Below, piece by piece: positions 49,063 to 57,696 of a stretch of DNA of 64,000 bases. The DNA lies in the NCBI RefSeq assembly GCF_003001935.1, contig NZ_PVNG01000006.1, positions 62,001 through 126,000 on the forward strand, given 5' to 3'. The notes beneath the pieces were generated by a model. It made no database searches. It was not told where the DNA came from and saw nothing but the letters and a program-made list of their open reading frames with translations. The DNA is from Nonomuraea fuscirosea. GTDB taxonomy: Bacteria; Actinomycetota; Actinomycetes; Streptosporangiales; Streptosporangiaceae. The translations under genes were made by a program, and so were the position numbers. Numbering within the stretch: position 1 is the first letter of the stretch; each line of letters begins with the position of its first letter.

Positions 49063-50295
49063 ATGAGCATCGACAAGAGCAGCGCACGGCCGGCCGGCAC
49101 ACCGGCGCTGATGCTGCTGCTGGCGACGGCGGGGTTCGCCGTGAACTTCTGGGCGTGGGCCCTGCTCAGCCCCCTGGGCCCGAGGTTCAAGGAGACCCTG
49201 AACCTCACGGCCGCCCAGCAGGCGCTGCTCGTCGCGGTCCCCGTGATCGTCGGCTCGCTGGGCCGCATCCCCGTCGGAGCACTCACCGACCGCTTCGGCG
49301 GCCGGACGATGTTCCCGCTGATCTCGGCCGCCACCATCGTGCCGGTGCTGTTCATCGGCCTGGTGGGGCAGAGCTCCCTGGCGGCGCTGCTCGCCGGCGG
49401 GTTCTTCCTCGGGATCGGCGGCACGGTCTTCGCCGTCGGCGTCCCCTACGTCAGCGGCTGGTTCCCGCCCGAGCGGCGCGGCCTGGCCGTCGGCGTGTTC
49501 GGCATGGGCATGGGCGGCACCGCGATCAGCGCGCTCACCACGGTCAGCCTGGTCGAGGCCGGCGGCGCGGCCACCCCGTTCCTGCTCACCGCCGCCGCGC
49601 TCGCCCTGTACGCCGCCGTGGCCTGGCTCCTGATGCGCGACCCGCCCGGCCGCGCCGCACCGGTCGCGCCGATCACCGCGCGCCTGGCCGCGGCCGTGCG
49701 CCTGCCGATCACCTGGCAGGCCTGCATCCTGTACGGGGTCGCGTTCGGCGGATATGTCGCCTTCTCTGTCTACCTGCCCGTCTACCTGGAGTCCGCGTAC
49801 GGCCTGGAGCAGGCGGACGCGGCCAACCGGATGGCCGGGTTCGTGCTGCTGGCCGTGGTGGCGCGCCCGGCCGGCGGCTGGCTGTCGGACCGGCTGGGCC
49901 CGATCCCCGTCCTGGCCGCCGTCTTCGCCGTGGTGGCGCTCTGCGCGGCGGCCCAGGCGTTCACCCCGCCGCTGATGCCGGCGGGCACGGCCGCGTTCCT
50001 GATCATGGCCGCCGCCCTCGGCGCGGGCAGCGGAGCCACCTTCGCCCTGGTCGCTACGGCGGCCCCGGCCGACAAGGTCGGCTCGGTCACCGGCCTGGTC
50101 GGGGCCGCGGGCGGGCTCGGCGGGTTCGTGCCGCCGCTGGTCATGGGCTTCGTGTACGGCAGGTCCGGTTCGTACGGGCTGGGCCTGGTTCTGCTGGCCT
50201 GCGTGTCGGCGCTGACACTGCTGCTGACCGTTACCGCCGTGCGCGCCACGGCCCGCCGCCGCGCGGACGCACCCCACGTCCGCCCGGCCTCCTGA
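49063..50295 (+). CDS. MFS transporter, NarK/nitrate-nitrite porter-like
   Basis: A 410-aa membrane protein with twelve helices. NFWAWALLSPLGPRFKETLNL in the first helix region, LGRIPVGALTDRFGGRTMF as motif A, and two glycine-rich nitrate-signature-like stretches (AVGVFGMGMGGTAISAL and GLVGAAGGLGGFVPPLVMG) are as in NarK proteins. It may carry nitrate/nitrite or, given the divergent monooxygenase, another small anion. A GGGAGG lies further upstream than usual, so ATG 49063 is likely but not certain. Confidence 0.88.
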   Translation: MSIDKSSARPAGTPALMLLLATAGFAVNFWAWALLSPLGPRFKETLNLTAAQQALLVAVPVIVGSLGRIPVGALTDRFGGRTMFPLISAATIVPVLFIGLVGQSSLAALLAGGFFLGIGGTVFAVGVPYVSGWFPPERRGLAVGVFGMGMGGTAISALTTVSLVEAGGAATPFLLTAAALALYAAVAWLLMRDPPGRAAPVAPITARLAAAVRLPITWQACILYGVAFGGYVAFSVYLPVYLESAYGLEQADAANRMAGFVLLAVVARPAGGWLSDRLGPIPVLAAVFAVVALCAAAQAFTPPLMPAGTAAFLIMAAALGAGSGATFALVATAAPADKVGSVTGLVGAAGGLGGFVPPLVMGFVYGRSGSYGLGLVLLACVSALTLLLTVTAVRATARRRADAPHVRPAS

Positions 50296-50315
50296 CGACG
50301 ACACGCGGCGTCCGG

Positions 50316-50483
50316 CCGCGAGCGGTGCAGTATGCGGGCGTGTGACGTGGTGCCTGGCGGCGAGCGGTGCAGTATGCGGGCGTGTGACGTGGTGCCTGGC
50401 GGCGAGCGGTGCAGTATGCGGGCGTGTGACGTGGTGCCTGGCGGCGAGCGGTGCAGTATGCGGGCGTGTGACGTGGCGGCCTG
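50316..50483 (+). repeat. perfect 42-bp tandem repeat, four copies
   Basis: The unit contains GCGAGCGGTGCAGTATGCGG followed by GCGTGTGACGTGGTGCCTGG. Copies are phased exactly 42 bp apart (AGCGGTGCAG at 50321, 50363, 50405 and 50447), and the first three junctions are identical. The final copy loses its last dozen bases. CATAAT at 50492-50497 lies 18 bp after GTGACG of the last copy and could be the -10 for the methyltransferase gene. No spacers separate the units. Confidence 0.9.
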
Positions 50484-50574
50484 CGGCGGGTCATAATCGA
50501 GACGGCGAACGGCGCCGCAGCCTGGCCCGCCCCCGCCGTCCGGAGCCACCCCGCATCTCCCGAGGAGACGTGCC

Positions 50575-51396
50575 GTGACCCTGATCGACGACCTGGCCCG
50601 CCCCCAGCACGCCGCCGTCCCCTCCATCCCGGCCCCACGCACAGACGTCCGCGAGCGGATCCCGCTGCTGTTCGGCGCCCTCGCCACCAGCGCGCCCATC
50701 GCCCTGGTCTGCGAGGCGGCGCTGCCCGTCGAAGAGGTCCTGATGATGGGCGGCCTGCCCATCCGGCTGCGCCCGCTGCGCCGCAGGCTCGCCCGCCTCC
50801 TGTACGACCGCCGCTACGGCGTGAGCACCGCCGACTTCGCCGATCTCGCCGACTTCGGCCTCGACCACCCCGAACGCGTCTACTACTCGCCCGCCCACTG
50901 GGGCACCCTGCGCCGGGCGCTGCCCGCCCGCGACGTCGCCGGCCACGACGTGTTCCTCGACCTCGGCGCCGGCAAGGGCCGCATGGTGCTGGAGGCGGCC
51001 AGCGCGTACCCGTTCAAGCGGGTGATCGGCGTCGAGTTGTCCGCCGAGCTGACCGAGGTCGCCCGCGCCAACCTGTCGGGCGCCAGGCTCCGGCTGCGGG
51101 CCGGCGAGGTGGAGTTCGTCCGCTCCGACGTGCTCGACTACCGCATCCCCGACGACGTCAGCGTGGTCTTCCTGAACAACCCGTTCAGAGGAGAGACGTT
51201 CGCCACCACGATGGACCGCCTGCTCGACTCGGTCGACCGCAACCCGCGCCCGCTCACCCTGATCTACTTCAACCCCGTCGAGGAGCACCGCCTGCTGCGC
51301 ACCGGCCGCTTCCGCCACCTGCGCACGGTGGCGCCCTGGCGGCGGCGGGGCGGCGAGAGCGTCTTCGGCACCACCCGCGTCTACGAGGTCTCGTAA
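50575..51396 (+). CDS. class I SAM-dependent methyltransferase-like protein
   Basis: A 273-aa protein. FLDLGAGKGRMVLEAASAYP near residue 122 is motif I for S-adenosylmethionine, followed by VIGVELSAELTEVARANL. VVFLNNPFRGETF matches the (N/D)PP-like motif IV region with NNPF, suggesting methylation of an amide, amine or nucleic acid. The ~110-residue N-terminal region is helical and unrecognised. GTG 50575 follows GAGGAG. It lies immediately downstream of the 42-bp repeats. Confidence 0.82.
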   Translation: MTLIDDLARPQHAAVPSIPAPRTDVRERIPLLFGALATSAPIALVCEAALPVEEVLMMGGLPIRLRPLRRRLARLLYDRRYGVSTADFADLADFGLDHPERVYYSPAHWGTLRRALPARDVAGHDVFLDLGAGKGRMVLEAASAYPFKRVIGVELSAELTEVARANLSGARLRLRAGEVEFVRSDVLDYRIPDDVSVVFLNNPFRGETFATTMDRLLDSVDRNPRPLTLIYFNPVEEHRLLRTGRFRHLRTVAPWRRRGGESVFGTTRVYEVS

Positions 51397-51415
51397 CCGC
51401 GCCCCGCCGCGCGCG

Positions 51416-51877
51416 TCACGCCGGCCGGATCTCGCTGAACAGCCTGAGCGTCACCATCCGGGGCCGGGGCCACCGCACCCCGGGCAGGCGCAGGCTCCAC
51501 GACGAGAAAGCCGTCTCCAAGACGATCTTCACGTACGGGTGCGCGCCCGGAACCCCGGCACACAGCACGGACACGGCCCGGCACACCTCCTGCCGCCCGA
51601 ACCGCAGCCACGCCCGCCCTTCGCTCTCCAGGTCGGCCGACTCCCACAGCAGCACCGGCGCCTCGGCCCCGGGAGCGGGCGGCCGCAGCGGCAGGCGCAG
51701 GGCGAACCCGGCCAGCGCGCCGCTCGGCCGCAGGTAGAAGGCGCCGCTGACGCCGGGCGGATCGGACAGCGAACGCCGCCGCCCCGACGTGCCCACGGAC
51801 AGCGTCGCCTCGGTGGCGTCCATGGCGATCCGCCAGGCGCCGGGACCGGTGTGCTCGATGTGTGAAGAGGTCTCCAT
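51416..51877 (-). CDS. hypothetical protein
   Basis: A 153-aa soluble protein with no signal peptide or membrane segment, rich in beta-forming stretches (GAFYLRPSGALAGFALRLPL, WLRFGRQEVCRAVSVLCAG). I do not recognise a family. It converges on the methyltransferase gene with 19 bp between the stops. The start is uncertain: ATG 51877 with GGGTGAG very close, or GTG 51883. Confidence 0.6.
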   Translation of the reverse strand: METSSHIEHTGPGAWRIAMDATEATLSVGTSGRRRSLSDPPGVSGAFYLRPSGALAGFALRLPLRPPAPGAEAPVLLWESADLESEGRAWLRFGRQEVCRAVSVLCAGVPGAHPYVKIVLETAFSSWSLRLPGVRWPRPRMVTLRLFSEIRPA

Positions 51878-52084
51878 GCTCACCCTGCCGTGCGGTTTCG
51901 GGGTTTCCCCCAGATACCTTCATGACGGGATTCGACCCCCGAATGTGACACATCGTGACCGTTTCCCCCAGGTGAGATGATCGCCCGACTCACGCCACCC
52001 AAACGTCGGCCCCCTGGCACGACGCCGGATCCAAGGCGCACACCGGTGCTCCCGCTCCGGAAAACGTTCCCGGAGCGGGATCGG

Positions 52085-52693
52085 TCAGGCCGGTGCGGGG
52101 CCGGCCTGCGGGGCGGCCACGAAACGTTCGTGGTTGGCGATCGTCGAGAGCGAGCGGAGATCGGCCCGGTCCAGGTACAGCAGGCCGTTCAGGTGGTCGG
52201 TCTCGTGCTGGGCGATGCGCGCCGGCCATCCGGACAACTCGGCGTCGTACGCGCGCCCGCTCCCGTCGAGCGCCGACAGCCGGACCCGCGCGTGCCTGGC
52301 GACGACGGCGGTCATGCCTTCGACGCTCAGGCATCCCTCGTAGAAGGCGCGGTGCTCGGAGCCGAGCGGGGTGACGACGGGATTGACGAGTTCGAGCGGC
52401 GGCTGCGGCGGCCGTTCCCGCGCGGCCGCGATGTCCGGCGGGACGTCGGCGGGGTCCTCGATGACGGCCAGCGCCAGCGGGATGCCGATCTGCGGCGCGG
52501 CCAGCCCCACCCCGACACCGGGCAGGTGCCGGAACATCGCGTCGAGCAGCTCGCGCAGCAGCCCGTCGGGCAGCTGCCCGTCGTAGGGCGCGGCCGTGCG
52601 GCGCAGCACGGGGTCGCCGACCTGGGTGACGGACCAGGGCCGGGGCGCTTCCAGCAGGGCGTGCACACGCTCGATCAGCTCCGCGCCGCTCAT
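52085..52693 (-). CDS. def: peptide deformylase
   Basis: A 202-aa metalloenzyme that removes the formyl group from nascent proteins. All three active-site motifs are intact: GVGLAAPQIG, EGCLSVEG and QHETDHLNG with the metal-binding histidines and catalytic glutamate. It probably represents an accessory deformylase, since actinomycetes often have several. ATG 52693 is proposed; the frame is open further upstream but without conserved sequence. No methionyl-tRNA formyltransferase gene is adjacent. Confidence 0.92.
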   Translation of the reverse strand: MSGAELIERVHALLEAPRPWSVTQVGDPVLRRTAAPYDGQLPDGLLRELLDAMFRHLPGVGVGLAAPQIGIPLALAVIEDPADVPPDIAAARERPPQPPLELVNPVVTPLGSEHRAFYEGCLSVEGMTAVVARHARVRLSALDGSGRAYDAELSGWPARIAQHETDHLNGLLYLDRADLRSLSTIANHERFVAAPQAGPAPA

Positions 52694-53103
52694 CGCCGCC
52701 CACCCGGCCTTCCGGCCGCGCTCTCGTGATGCCTCATGTACGGGAGATCCTCTCTGTCGGCACTCGCTCAGTAGAAGGTAGGGCACGTGCCGATATATCC
52801 GGCAGCCGACATTGACGCGCGACCAGACCTGGACCCTGGCCCGCGGCCGGGTCCTGGCCGCCGAGCACGTGGTTCAGCGGTTTCGGTGAGCTGGAGAGCG
52901 ACGTCGGCGGCGGTGAAGGTCGCGGGGTTCGCGCCGAGGACGGTGGCCATGGCAGAGGCCGGTGCGGCGACGGGGATCGTGCGGCGGGGGCCGAGGGGCA
53001 TCGGCGGTATCTGTGCGGTCAGGGCCGTTGGACCCATACGACTCGGGACGTTCGCCGCTGCCGGGCCGGCCCGTCGCGGAGGACGGTAAGGGGAGAAGGT
53101 GAG
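52694..53103. other. 410-bp gap, no supported gene
   Basis: Both strands contain open frames of about 100 codons, but they lack ribosome binding sites and recognisable domains. CGATATATCC at 52791-52800 is a short AT-rich spot that might be part of a promoter. Nothing else was identified. Confidence 0.4.
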
Positions 53104-53769
53104 GTGGACGTCATGCCGATCACAGTCAAGGACGTCATGGGCAGGGTGGCCATAGCGGTGCAGCAGGACGCGTCGTTCGCGGACATCGTGGCCGCGATGA
53201 AGCGGTTCGCGGTGGGCGCGGTGACCGTCATCGACGCCGACCGCCGGCCGGTGGGCGTGGTCTCCGAGGACGATCTCCTGCTCAAGGAGGTCGATCAGGT
53301 ACGGCACAGCGTGTCGATCTTCGAGTCGTCCAGGCGGCGCCAGGAGCACCGCAAGGCCGCGGCGGTGACCGCGGGCACCCTCATGACCTCCCCGGCGATC
53401 ACCGTCACGCCGAATTCCCCCGTACGCGACGCCGCCCGCCTGATGCACGAGAAGCGCGTCAAGCAGTTGCCCGTGATCGACCCGGTCACCGGGCGGATCG
53501 CCGGCACCCTGCACCAGCGCGACGTCCTGCGCGTCTTCACCCGCCCCGAGCACGAGCTGGCGGCCGACGTCGACGCGGCGCTCGCCGGTCCGGACGGGGT
53601 GGGCGTGCGGATCGATCGCGGCGTCGTCACGCTCACCGGCGAGGTCGCGACCCGGTCGCGGGCCATCGCCCTCACCGAGGCCGTCAGGGCGGTCGAAGGC
53701 GTCATCGACGTCGTGTGCGAGCTGACCGCGCGCAAGGACGACCTGATCGTCGTCCCCCCGCTCATGTGA
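53104..53769 (+). CDS. CBS-pair protein with C-terminal BON domain
   Basis: A 221-aa protein. Two CBS domains (residues about 5-65 and 90-150: VKDVMGRVAIAVQQDASFAD, then LMTSPAITVTPNSPVRDAAR) form a Bateman module that typically binds adenosine nucleotides. Residues about 158-215 form a BON domain (GVGVRIDRGVVTLTGEVATR). CBS-BON proteins are common in actinomycetes and thought to be energy or stress sensors. The start may be GTG 53104 or ATG 53113. It converges on the ECF42 sigma gene. Confidence 0.9.
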   Translation: MDVMPITVKDVMGRVAIAVQQDASFADIVAAMKRFAVGAVTVIDADRRPVGVVSEDDLLLKEVDQVRHSVSIFESSRRRQEHRKAAAVTAGTLMTSPAITVTPNSPVRDAARLMHEKRVKQLPVIDPVTGRIAGTLHQRDVLRVFTRPEHELAADVDAALAGPDGVGVRIDRGVVTLTGEVATRSRAIALTEAVRAVEGVIDVVCELTARKDDLIVVPPLM

Positions 53770-53786
53770 CCGACCGGCTGCTCGGG

Positions 53787-54998
53787 CTAAGGCCGTACCC
53801 GGCGGGCCCGGGACTCCAGGTAGCGTTGCTCGGCCAGGCTGGCGGTGGCCTTCGCGGCGAGCCGGTAGTGCTCGTACGCCCCGCCAGGGTCCCCGTCCTG
53901 CTCCAGCAGATGCGCCCGTACGGACAGCAGCCGGTGATGCCCGGCCAGCCGCGCGTCACCGTCCAGCGTGGCCAGCAGCGCCAGCCCGGCCGCCGGGCCC
54001 TCGATCTCGGCGAGGGCGATGGCCCGGTTGAGGGTGACCATCGGGTTGGGCGCGATGCGTTCCAGGATCAGGTAGAGGGCGTGCACCTGCGCCCAGTTGG
54101 TCTCCTCCGCCGAGGCGGCGTCGGCGTGCGTGGCGGCGATGGCGGCCTGGAGCTGGTACGGCCCCAGCTCCGGCGCGGCCAGTGACGACTTGGCCAGCTC
54201 GATGCCCTCGTCGATCATCGCGCGGTCCCACTGTTTGCGGTCCTGCTCGTCCAGCGGCACCAGGTCACCGGCCGCCGTCGTACGGGTCTCGCGCCGCGCG
54301 TGGGTCAGCAGCATCAGCGCCAGCAGCCCGGTCACCTCGGCGTCCCCGGGCAGCTGCGCGTGCACCATCCTGGTCAGCCGGATCGCCTCGCGCGCGAGGT
54401 CGGCGCGGTGCAGCTCGCTGCCCGAGGAGGCGGTGTAGCCCTCGTTGAAGATCAGGTAGAGCACGTGCAGGACGACCCGCAGCCGCTCCTGCCACTCCGC
54501 GCCGTCCGGCAGGCTGAACGAGCTGCCGGCCGCCTTGATGCGCTGCTTGGCCCGGCTGATCCTGGCCGCCATCGTGGCCTCGGGCACCAGGAACGCGCGG
54601 GCGATCTCGGCGGTGGTCAGGCCGCCGACCGCCCGCAGCGTCAGCGCCGTCTGAGAGGCCCCGGTCAGCGTCGGATGGCAGCACAGGAACAGCAGCACGA
54701 GCGTGTCGTCGGTGTCGGGGACCTCTTCCGGCGGCACCTCCGCGGCCGTGGCCGACTCCCGTTCGCGCCGCGCGTGGTCGCTGCGCAGCTGGTCGATGAG
54801 CCGGCGGGAGGCGACGGTGGTCAGCCAGCCGCGCGGGTTGTCCGGCACCCCCTCGGCCGGCCACTGCACGGCCGCGGCGAGCACGGCCTCCTGGACGGCG
54901 TCCTCGCAGCCCTCGAACTGCCCGTGGCGGCGGAGCAACGTGCCGAGGACCTGCGGCGTGAGCTCACGCAGCAGGTCCTCGATGGCCGGAGATGTCAT
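53787..54998 (-). CDS. ECF42-type RNA polymerase sigma factor with C-terminal TPR-like domain
   Basis: A 403-aa sigma factor. Region 2 (residues about 10-75) includes FEGCEDAVQEAVLAAAVQWP, and region 4 (about 105-165) includes LTLRAVGGLTTAEIARAFLV. The C-terminal ~220 residues (LHVLYLIFNEGYTASSG, AIAATHADAASAEETNW, MVTLNRAIALAE) form the DUF6596/TPR-like extension of ECF42 proteins. It overlaps the DGPF gene by 4 bp, the standard ECF42 arrangement. No anti-sigma factor is encoded; the extension is thought to control activity. Confidence 0.93.
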   Translation of the reverse strand: MTSPAIEDLLRELTPQVLGTLLRRHGQFEGCEDAVQEAVLAAAVQWPAEGVPDNPRGWLTTVASRRLIDQLRSDHARRERESATAAEVPPEEVPDTDDTLVLLFLCCHPTLTGASQTALTLRAVGGLTTAEIARAFLVPEATMAARISRAKQRIKAAGSSFSLPDGAEWQERLRVVLHVLYLIFNEGYTASSGSELHRADLAREAIRLTRMVHAQLPGDAEVTGLLALMLLTHARRETRTTAAGDLVPLDEQDRKQWDRAMIDEGIELAKSSLAAPELGPYQLQAAIAATHADAASAEETNWAQVHALYLILERIAPNPMVTLNRAIALAEIEGPAAGLALLATLDGDARLAGHHRLLSVRAHLLEQDGDPGGAYEHYRLAAKATASLAEQRYLESRARRVRP

Positions 54999-55366
54999 GA
55001 CTCCAATTGTCCGTCAGCGAACATCACCTGACGCACCTCCACCCCCAGGCCCTCGATCGCGCTGTCCGGGATCTGCGCCGCCAGCTCGATCGCCCGTTCC
55101 TTGCTTTCGCAGTCGATCAGGTAGAAGCCGCCCAGGAACTCCTTGGCCTCCAGGAAAGGGCCGTCGGTCACCACCGGCTGGCCGCCGCGCACGGACACCA
55201 CCGCCGCCTGCGACGGGTCGGCCAGCGCCTGCGTCGTGATCAGCTCGCCGGACTTCTTCAGCGCCTCGATGAACGCGGCGTGGCCGTCGCCGATCGCCGC
55301 CTTCTCCTCGTCGGTCAGCGCGTCCAGCACGGCCGGGTTGATGTGCAGGTTGATCAGGAACTTCAT
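54995..55366 (-). CDS. DGPF/YCII-domain protein, ECF42 partner
   Basis: A 123-aa protein with the DGPF motif in VVTDGPFLEAKEFLGGFYLI and a YCII-like ferredoxin fold. Its function is unknown, but such genes almost always accompany ECF42 sigmas and are among their targets. It is the first gene of the two-gene unit, with GAGGAG about seven bases before the ATG. A promoter-like element lies 40-80 bp upstream and has a twin facing the efflux pump. Confidence 0.92.
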   Translation of the reverse strand: MKFLINLHINPAVLDALTDEEKAAIGDGHAAFIEALKKSGELITTQALADPSQAAVVSVRGGQPVVTDGPFLEAKEFLGGFYLIDCESKERAIELAAQIPDSAIEGLGVEVRQVMFADGQLES

Positions 55367-55406
55367 CGCGTACTCCTCGTGTGGTGCGAGCCCCGGAGCG
55401 GGGCCC

Positions 55407-55446
55407 TTCGCCGGTTGGTCGGAGCCGCCGCCGCCGTCTTGACATC
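55407..55446 (-). promoter_or_regulatory. candidate ECF42 promoter for the DGPF-sigma unit
   Basis: Reading on the minus strand: GATGTCAAGA, 11 bp, GCTCCGACC, 2 bp, CCGGCGAA. The same blocks with identical spacing occur at 55522-55561 on the plus strand. TGTCAA and CGACC would be the -35 and -10. The 11-bp spacers differ, so selection on the blocks is likely. It lies 41 bp upstream of the ATG. Confidence 0.75.
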
Positions 55447-55521
55447 CCCGGCCGGACTTTTCGCGAAATCTCTCATGGAACCCCGGCGGTGCGCGTACGC
55501 GGCGAAAATCCGGCCCGCGCC

Positions 55522-55561
55522 GATGTCAAGAAACGTCCGGCCGCTCCGACCTCCCGGCGAA
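55522..55561 (+). promoter_or_regulatory. candidate ECF42 promoter for the DHA2 efflux gene
   Basis: GATGTCAAGA, 11 bp, GCTCCGACC, 2 bp, CCGGCGAA, identical in blocks and spacing to the minus-strand element at 55407-55446. It ends 27 bp before the ATG of the efflux gene, leaving room for the AGGAAG ribosome binding site. Confidence 0.75.
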
Positions 55562-55588
55562 ACGTCGAGAGAACAGGAAGTTCGCAAC

Positions 55589-57166
55589 ATGCGTGTCAAC
55601 CGGGCCTGGCTGGGACTGGCCGTCCTCACACTACCGACCCTGCTCGTCGCCATGGACATGACGGCCCTGCTCCTGGCCCTGCCGCAACTGAGCGCCGACC
55701 TGGGCGCGTCCAGCGTCCAGCAACTGTGGATCACCGACGGTTACGGATTCACCGTGGCCGCCCTGGTCATCACGATGGGCACGCTCGGCGACCGGATCGG
55801 GCGCAGGAGACTGCTGATGATCGGCGCGGCGGCCTTCCTGGTGCTGTCGGTCGTGGCCGCCTTCTCGGTCAGCCCGCTGATGCTGATCGTCGTGCGCGCG
55901 CTGCTGGGCGTCGCCGGCGCGAGCCTGACCCCGTCCACCCTCGCCTTGATCACCGACCTGTTCCGCGACGAACGGCGGCGCGGGCGGGCCATCGCCATCT
56001 GGGCGACCTGCCAGTTCACCGGCGGTGCGCTCGGGCCCGTGCTCGCCGGGCTGCTGCTGCAGCACTTCTGGTGGGGGTCGGTGTTCCTGGTCGCGGTCCC
56101 GGCGATGGCGGTGCTGCTGCTCGCCGGGCCCTTCCTGCTGCCGGAGCGGCGCAGCGACCAGGCCGGTCGGCTGGACCCGGTCAGCGTCGGGTTGTCCCTC
56201 GTCGCGGTCCTGGCGGTGATCTACGGCATCAAGCAGCTGACCGTCGAGGGCGCGCAGGCCGGGCCGGCGGTGGCCCTCGTCGCCGGGGCGGCTGTCGGCG
56301 CCGTGTTCGTCCGCCGCCAGCTGCGGCTGGAGGCCCCGCTGCTGGACCTGAGCCTGTTCCGCAACCGCCCGTTCACCGCCGTGCTCGTCGCCCTGGTCCT
56401 GGCCGGCGTCTCCATGGCCGGCACCGGGCTGATGGTCACCCAGTACCTCCAGGGCGTCCTCGGACACTCGCCGGTCGCCGCGGCGGTGCTGTTCGCGCCG
56501 ATGGGACTGGGCACGGCGGCCGGCACCATGTTCGCGCCGGCCCTGGCCAGGCGGATGGACCGGACGACCGCGATCGCCGCCGGGCTGGCCTGCTCCGCGC
56601 TGGGCGCGCTGCTGCTGGCCGCCGTGGGCGGCGCCGGCTCCCTGCCACTGGTGATGACCGGCATCACCGTGCTCGCGCTCGGCACCGGCCCGCTGTTCGC
56701 GCTCGGCACCGGGCTGGTCGTCGGGTCCGTGCCGCCGCACCGCGCGGGCTCGGCGGCGTCGATGTCGGAGACCGGCAACTACCTCGGCGGCTCGCTCGGC
56801 CTGGGACTGCTCGGAGCGCTCGGCGCGGTGGTCTACGGCAGCCGCATGAACGGCACGTCCAGCTCACTCACGGAGTCGCTGCCCGGCTCCCTGCCCGGCT
56901 CGACGACCAGTGAGCTGCCCCGTCCGCTGGCCGACTCGGTGTCCGACTCGCTGGCCGGCGCCATCGCCGCCGCCGGGCACCTCCCCGCCGGCCAGGCCGC
57001 GGAGCTGCTGCACGCCGCGCGCGCCGCGTTCACGACGAGCCTGCACGTCACCGGCCTCGTCGCCGCCGCCCTCTTCGCCGGGCTGGCCCTGCTGGTCCAC
57101 CTCATGCGCCCCGCCGCTCCCGTACGCGTGCCTACGTCCGAGCCGGCGGCGACAGCCAGACGGTGA
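55589..57166 (+). CDS. DHA2-family MFS efflux transporter (EmrB/QacA-like)
   Basis: A 525-aa, 14-helix drug:proton antiporter. AMDMTALLLALPQLSADLGA in helix 1 matches the family's D-x-T/V motif, TLGDRIGRRRLLMIG is motif A, and GVAGASLTPSTLALI is motif C of exporters. A Ser/Pro/Leu-rich loop (residues about 426-445) precedes the last helix. ATG 55589 follows AGGAAG by about eight bases. Its promoter element matches that of the divergent ECF42 unit, so it is the likely output of that sigma factor. Confidence 0.92.
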   Translation: MRVNRAWLGLAVLTLPTLLVAMDMTALLLALPQLSADLGASSVQQLWITDGYGFTVAALVITMGTLGDRIGRRRLLMIGAAAFLVLSVVAAFSVSPLMLIVVRALLGVAGASLTPSTLALITDLFRDERRRGRAIAIWATCQFTGGALGPVLAGLLLQHFWWGSVFLVAVPAMAVLLLAGPFLLPERRSDQAGRLDPVSVGLSLVAVLAVIYGIKQLTVEGAQAGPAVALVAGAAVGAVFVRRQLRLEAPLLDLSLFRNRPFTAVLVALVLAGVSMAGTGLMVTQYLQGVLGHSPVAAAVLFAPMGLGTAAGTMFAPALARRMDRTTAIAAGLACSALGALLLAAVGGAGSLPLVMTGITVLALGTGPLFALGTGLVVGSVPPHRAGSAASMSETGNYLGGSLGLGLLGALGAVVYGSRMNGTSSSLTESLPGSLPGSTTSELPRPLADSVSDSLAGAIAAAGHLPAGQAAELLHAARAAFTTSLHVTGLVAAALFAGLALLVHLMRPAAPVRVPTSEPAATARR

Positions 57167-57199
57167 CGAGTCGGCGGCAGCCGCCTCCCGGAGCCGGGA

Positions 57200-57574
57200 T
57201 CAGCGGGGCACGAGCCTGATCGTGGCGGCCCTGGCCTCGGGGCTGACGACGCCGGCCAGGAGGTTCGGCCCGTAACGGTGATACTTGGCGAGATACACCC
57301 CGTCGATCTCGTCGTCGAGGGAGGAGTCGGCGTCGGCGAAGCCGACGTCCCGCTCGACGCCGCCGGCCGAGACGCGGCCCTCGTGCCGGGTGAGCGTGCC
57401 CCGGTACCAGGCGCCCTCGCGGCCGTGCATGGAGCGGACGTAGAGCTCGTCGCCGTGCCGCACCACCCAGACCGGCACGGGACGGCGCAGGGTGCCGTCG
57501 CCGCGACGGGAGGACAGCTGCAGCTTCTCGGCCGTCCCGATCGCGGTGAGCTCGTGGATGCTCCACCCGGACAT
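57200..57574 (-). CDS. DUF2255 family protein
   Basis: A 124-aa small soluble protein. ELTAIGTAEKLQLSSRRGDG, RRPVPVWVVRHGDELYVRS and YHRYGPNLLAGVVSPEARAA match the DUF2255/nitroreductase-fold-like split-barrel pattern found widely in actinomycetes. Its function is unknown; a flavin- or F420-binding split barrel is plausible. ATG 57574 follows GGAGGGGG; the frame extends upstream without conserved residues. Confidence 0.85.
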   Translation of the reverse strand: MSGWSIHELTAIGTAEKLQLSSRRGDGTLRRPVPVWVVRHGDELYVRSMHGREGAWYRGTLTRHEGRVSAGGVERDVGFADADSSLDDEIDGVYLAKYHRYGPNLLAGVVSPEARAATIRLVPR

Positions 57575-57696
57575 CGGCGGGCCCCCTCCCGAGTCGACCG
57601 CCGGCGGCGGCGATCCCCTTTCCCCGTCGACCCATCCGTACCCGGGCACCGTCCTGGCGGCCTGCCCGGGTGCGCATGGTCTTGGCAAAGGCGCCG

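Noticed and set aside
50316..50483. CRISPR-like array
   Set aside because: The repeats are directly adjacent with no unique spacers, and no cas genes are present; it is a tandem repeat.
52787..53089. 100-codon frame upstream of the CBS-BON gene
   Set aside because: It has no ribosome binding site, a biased Ala/Gly/Arg composition and no recognisable domain.
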